From positions 1 through 30,932 of the IMG/VR virus record IMGVR_UViG_3300021959_000231: DNA of 30,932 nucleotides. One strand, written 5' to 3'. This document shows, piece after piece, positions 29,601 through 30,932 of the stretch. Source of the stretch: a virus. Position numbers and translations under genes: made by a program. The notes beneath the pieces are model-generated. The model was not told where the DNA came from. It saw only the letters and a program-made list of their open reading frames with translations, and did no database searches. Position 1 is the stretch's first letter, and every line of letters begins with the position of its first letter.

Positions 29601-30932
29601 TGATGGTGTCTGTAATAAAGCCATTCGCATATGGAACGGTGAACAGGCAAACTGGCCACAGGCAACCACAGGAAGAGCAAGCGTATTTACATGCGAACCA
29701 TGTCTAAATGCCTTCTGTGCATACACTACATCCGTTGGGGATAACACGGTAGATTGTTGCAAGAGTGGTGGTGAGTGGAGCGATACTTGTGCTGATCTTT
29801 ACAAGAGTTATTTAGAGAGTGTTTACTATAATGAGTGTGGTAACTCTGATAACCTAGATAATCCTTTCTGTGGATTAGACGCTACAAACATCAATTGGCT
29901 TACTTTAAGTAATTCTGATATTGGAGAATATGATGATCAAGATCGAGTAGTGTTTAGTAACAATTCAAGAAAATGTCGTTCTGAACTAGATCAACTAAGA
30001 TCATCCAATCTGTCAGGACCGGATTGTAATGTATTCAACAATCCTGAGTTTGAAACTTTACAGTATGTTGATTACTCTGTTAAGGCAGACTATTTAACAC
30101 TCATGCAACCATTATCGCCACTACCTGGCGGATTGAATTTCCAGTTCGTCCCTGTTATCTGTAACCAAACAAATCCTTGTATTGCAGGACAGTCCGACTG
30201 GCCATCAGAGTTTTCTAACCCAAGATATACTTCACTACTCTATGGCATCAACGATCCAGCAAATGAAAACCAGTCTTTGATTGGTTCAGCAACGAGCAAT
30301 AGCAATTTAGGTCTTTGTATCGGTGGTAGTTGTGTAGATAGTTTGCCTTCTCGATCTGGAACTCCAAAGGCTAGAATCGAAGCGACTATTAATCAAACTC
30401 CTGCCGACGAAAGGATCAATGAGCAGAGAGGTCTGTTGATCACAAACTGTCAGAACAGAGTATTCTGTAGAGGAAATAGTTGCACCGAGTGTGGTGGCTT
30501 TGAAGATCTTGTCGAACCATTCGATCAACCTTTAGTCTCTTGTTGGAATTGCTCGACTGGACAGTGTTTAGAAACCACAACATGTAGTGAGGACTCCTCA
30601 CTCTTCCCCGCAGAGTCATGTGATCCATCAGACAACCCATGTCCATTCGGTCAGTGCTGTGATGCAGATTGTACAGAAACGAGATTCGCAGACTGTGGTG
30701 GAGTGTGGAGTCAAACAGATACTCCATGTCCGAACGGTAACTTAACATGCGACTGTGGATCCGATGCACTCGGCAACTGCTGTACAGATTCGGTTCATAG
30801 TTATACATGTCAAAGTCAGTGTGCAGGTGCATGGGAAGAAGGACCAGACGAAGGGCCTGGATCTTGTATTCCAACAGGCTGCTGTTATCAGGTTGAAAAT
30901 GTCAGTGGTGATCCCTCGACCGCCCGCGCCGT
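26602..30932 (+). CDS. Giant collagen-headed Cys-repeat adhesin (partial, 3' end beyond window)
   Basis: From the ATG at 26602 the frame stays open to the window edge, at least 1443 codons. Residues about 10-44 are collagen-like (GPSGPRGPQAPIGSTGPSGP). Residues to about 310 parallel the previous protein. Residues about 314-533 hold five Cys-rich units of the form GACC-x-C-x-C-x-GG-x-C-x-C, with 36 Cys in the 220 codons 27541-28200 by my count. Residues about 534-706 look like a DUF1566/C-type-lectin-like domain: DYYIPSLNEMAFIVL, then YWTSTRSSDTEFFT, then RAVVVRRE. More Cys units recur near 762, 1051, 1322, 1349, 1391 and 1427. It is likely a receptor-binding or particle-surface protein. No strong ribosome site precedes the ATG (only TTAAAG). 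Confidence 0.8.
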   Translation, partial: MTNSSISTIMGPSGPRGPQAPIGSTGPSGPSGPTGSTGATGEIGYALVGWTAGTINCKNRVLVNADGTTASIGPVSGNTAGSDGSVGTAKFYVQQLGGGAKIFKNSVGDTAFFRSFRTSPDITINETGNNIELNAPLGSGLLSQVVGKTGELLHYAGTTFIRGADDTFFAEGVSAEEGSLQAVIGDFKELIKRYDPVNNESITVDTTITNNHYVVGRTGFEITDAVANVHGFEPVTTDGVTFGETVNTTFIIKNGGLATNQNPFNEDKFLFSPAGPTFTRSGTDIVNCITFNNGDTWQCFIAGKDYDTTFDGTLRVGACCQGPDQCSDYVLSQNCSGTFFNRVSCNADPCDGTLGACCVNNSCFNYSLSKCDDIGGQFFSNLSCGEFTCPGPCDNLGCCCLGIEGQVTSTKPICDNLGGVFNADKSCEEFIADGENGCEELTRGACCLPDTSKLCNVLPIECVEAGGIHMGAGTVCDQVDCCAGRSIPLGACCCSNGECNDQIVESLCPSQCQWTENAACDVCGTVLNCNCTEEGGNQPAGFKKWALWIKDIFVSNLSENPDSPDVKLLGSGVAVADISGPFGCDRLSDGLHNTYYTNYANASHNPLTEAIPYARSLNVPGFANENDYYIPSLNEMAFIVLKNSIHFNILIGDTVNNSPYWTSTRSSDTEFFTINEAGSVLETQMSNIGEPNLGKRAVVVRREMLENGADESGLPAVGEENADGEKFVGVFAAGCSVILSNQNTGTFELPTYTCSDPLETGQCCTNNQCSIANEYDCILSTPPGVYSGDNPDASCDDNPCEPDDPTQVETLNCARAGVISYKATEFDCAFGISKQLYYYAGTVDINGVPNDLANYDKLNVTGKNDSTPDYDIRATAVDADTGILAQGYCLGHDKAMECGTDRNILAPTAIAAATLRAYCNQDWLYGENYSCGDSDVCGQAKSTFDTVIDDCLSPNSIALCGKAIQRDTINILNELENTTCSTTNWPSDVIWIDSNNCAPTDGVCNKAIRIWNGEQANWPQATTGRASVFTCEPCLNAFCAYTTSVGDNTVDCCKSGGEWSDTCADLYKSYLESVYYNECGNSDNLDNPFCGLDATNINWLTLSNSDIGEYDDQDRVVFSNNSRKCRSELDQLRSSNLSGPDCNVFNNPEFETLQYVDYSVKADYLTLMQPLSPLPGGLNFQFVPVICNQTNPCIAGQSDWPSEFSNPRYTSLLYGINDPANENQSLIGSATSNSNLGLCIGGSCVDSLPSRSGTPKARIEATINQTPADERINEQRGLLITNCQNRVFCRGNSCTECGGFEDLVEPFDQPLVSCWNCSTGQCLETTTCSEDSSLFPAESCDPSDNPCPFGQCCDADCTETRFADCGGVWSQTDTPCPNGNLTCDCGSDALGNCCTDSVHSYTCQSQCAGAWEEGPDEGPGSCIPTGCCYQVENVSGDPSTARA

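Noticed and set aside
1-30932. CRISPR arrays, insertion sequences, integrase or attachment sites
   Set aside because: No regularly spaced repeats, terminal inverted repeats with transposase, or recombinase genes were seen.

Overview
This window is a stretch of a T4-like (straight-tailed, contractile) phage genome. The evidence is a series of recognisable T4-type proteins: the late-transcription coactivator gp33, the single-stranded DNA-binding protein gp32, head-completion nuclease gp4, baseplate proteins gp26, gp48, gp53, gp25, gp6 and gp8, and a tail-tube-fold protein. Sequence style (AT-leaning, expanded baseplate proteins, collagen-like and collar-domain fibres) is most like environmental or marine relatives of T4. 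The host cannot be read from the window. The two best promoters match the bacterial sigma-70 consensus closely.

Layout. (1) 1-1724, plus strand: small accessory genes, namely a prepilin-like membrane protein, two unknown small proteins in overlapping frames, a possible structured RNA or tiny basic ORF, a miniature DksA/TraR zinc finger and a SET-domain protein. These look like host-takeover genes. (2) 1725-4692, minus strand: two proteins of virion type, a repeat-containing fibre-like protein followed by a Cys-rich protein. (3) 4705-6010, plus strand: a replication/late-transcription island with gp33 and gp32, two consensus promoters, two look-alike hairpins in the gp32 leader and a UUCG-loop terminator after gp32. 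(4) 6013-9896, minus strand: gp4, a tail-tube-fold protein, gp26, a short gp51-like ORF and a probable tape measure. (5) 9918-30932, plus strand: gp48, gp53, a giant baseplate hub protein, gp25, gp6, a gp7-position protein, gp8, a baseplate/fibre connector and then four adhesin-type proteins, the last running off the window.

The most notable observation is in region 4. The gp26 frame ends with a T-TTT-TTT slippery heptamer, an 8-base spacer and a stem-loop, and the -1 frame continues without a stop into the gp51-like ORF. With a tail-tube protein upstream and a probable tape measure downstream, this reproduces the tube / frameshifted chaperone / tape-measure order of lambda- and P2-type tails inside a T4-like genome. 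Other points of interest are a type IV prepilin signature on a phage protein, a 76% GC glycine-rich insert in the AT-rich hub gene, a reused beta-module in consecutive fibre genes, and a giant (at least 1443 codons) collagen-headed, Cys-repeat adhesin with a C-type-lectin-like (DUF1566-type) domain.

No tRNA, CRISPR array, insertion sequence or integrase was seen, and no gap between genes is longer than about 110 bases.
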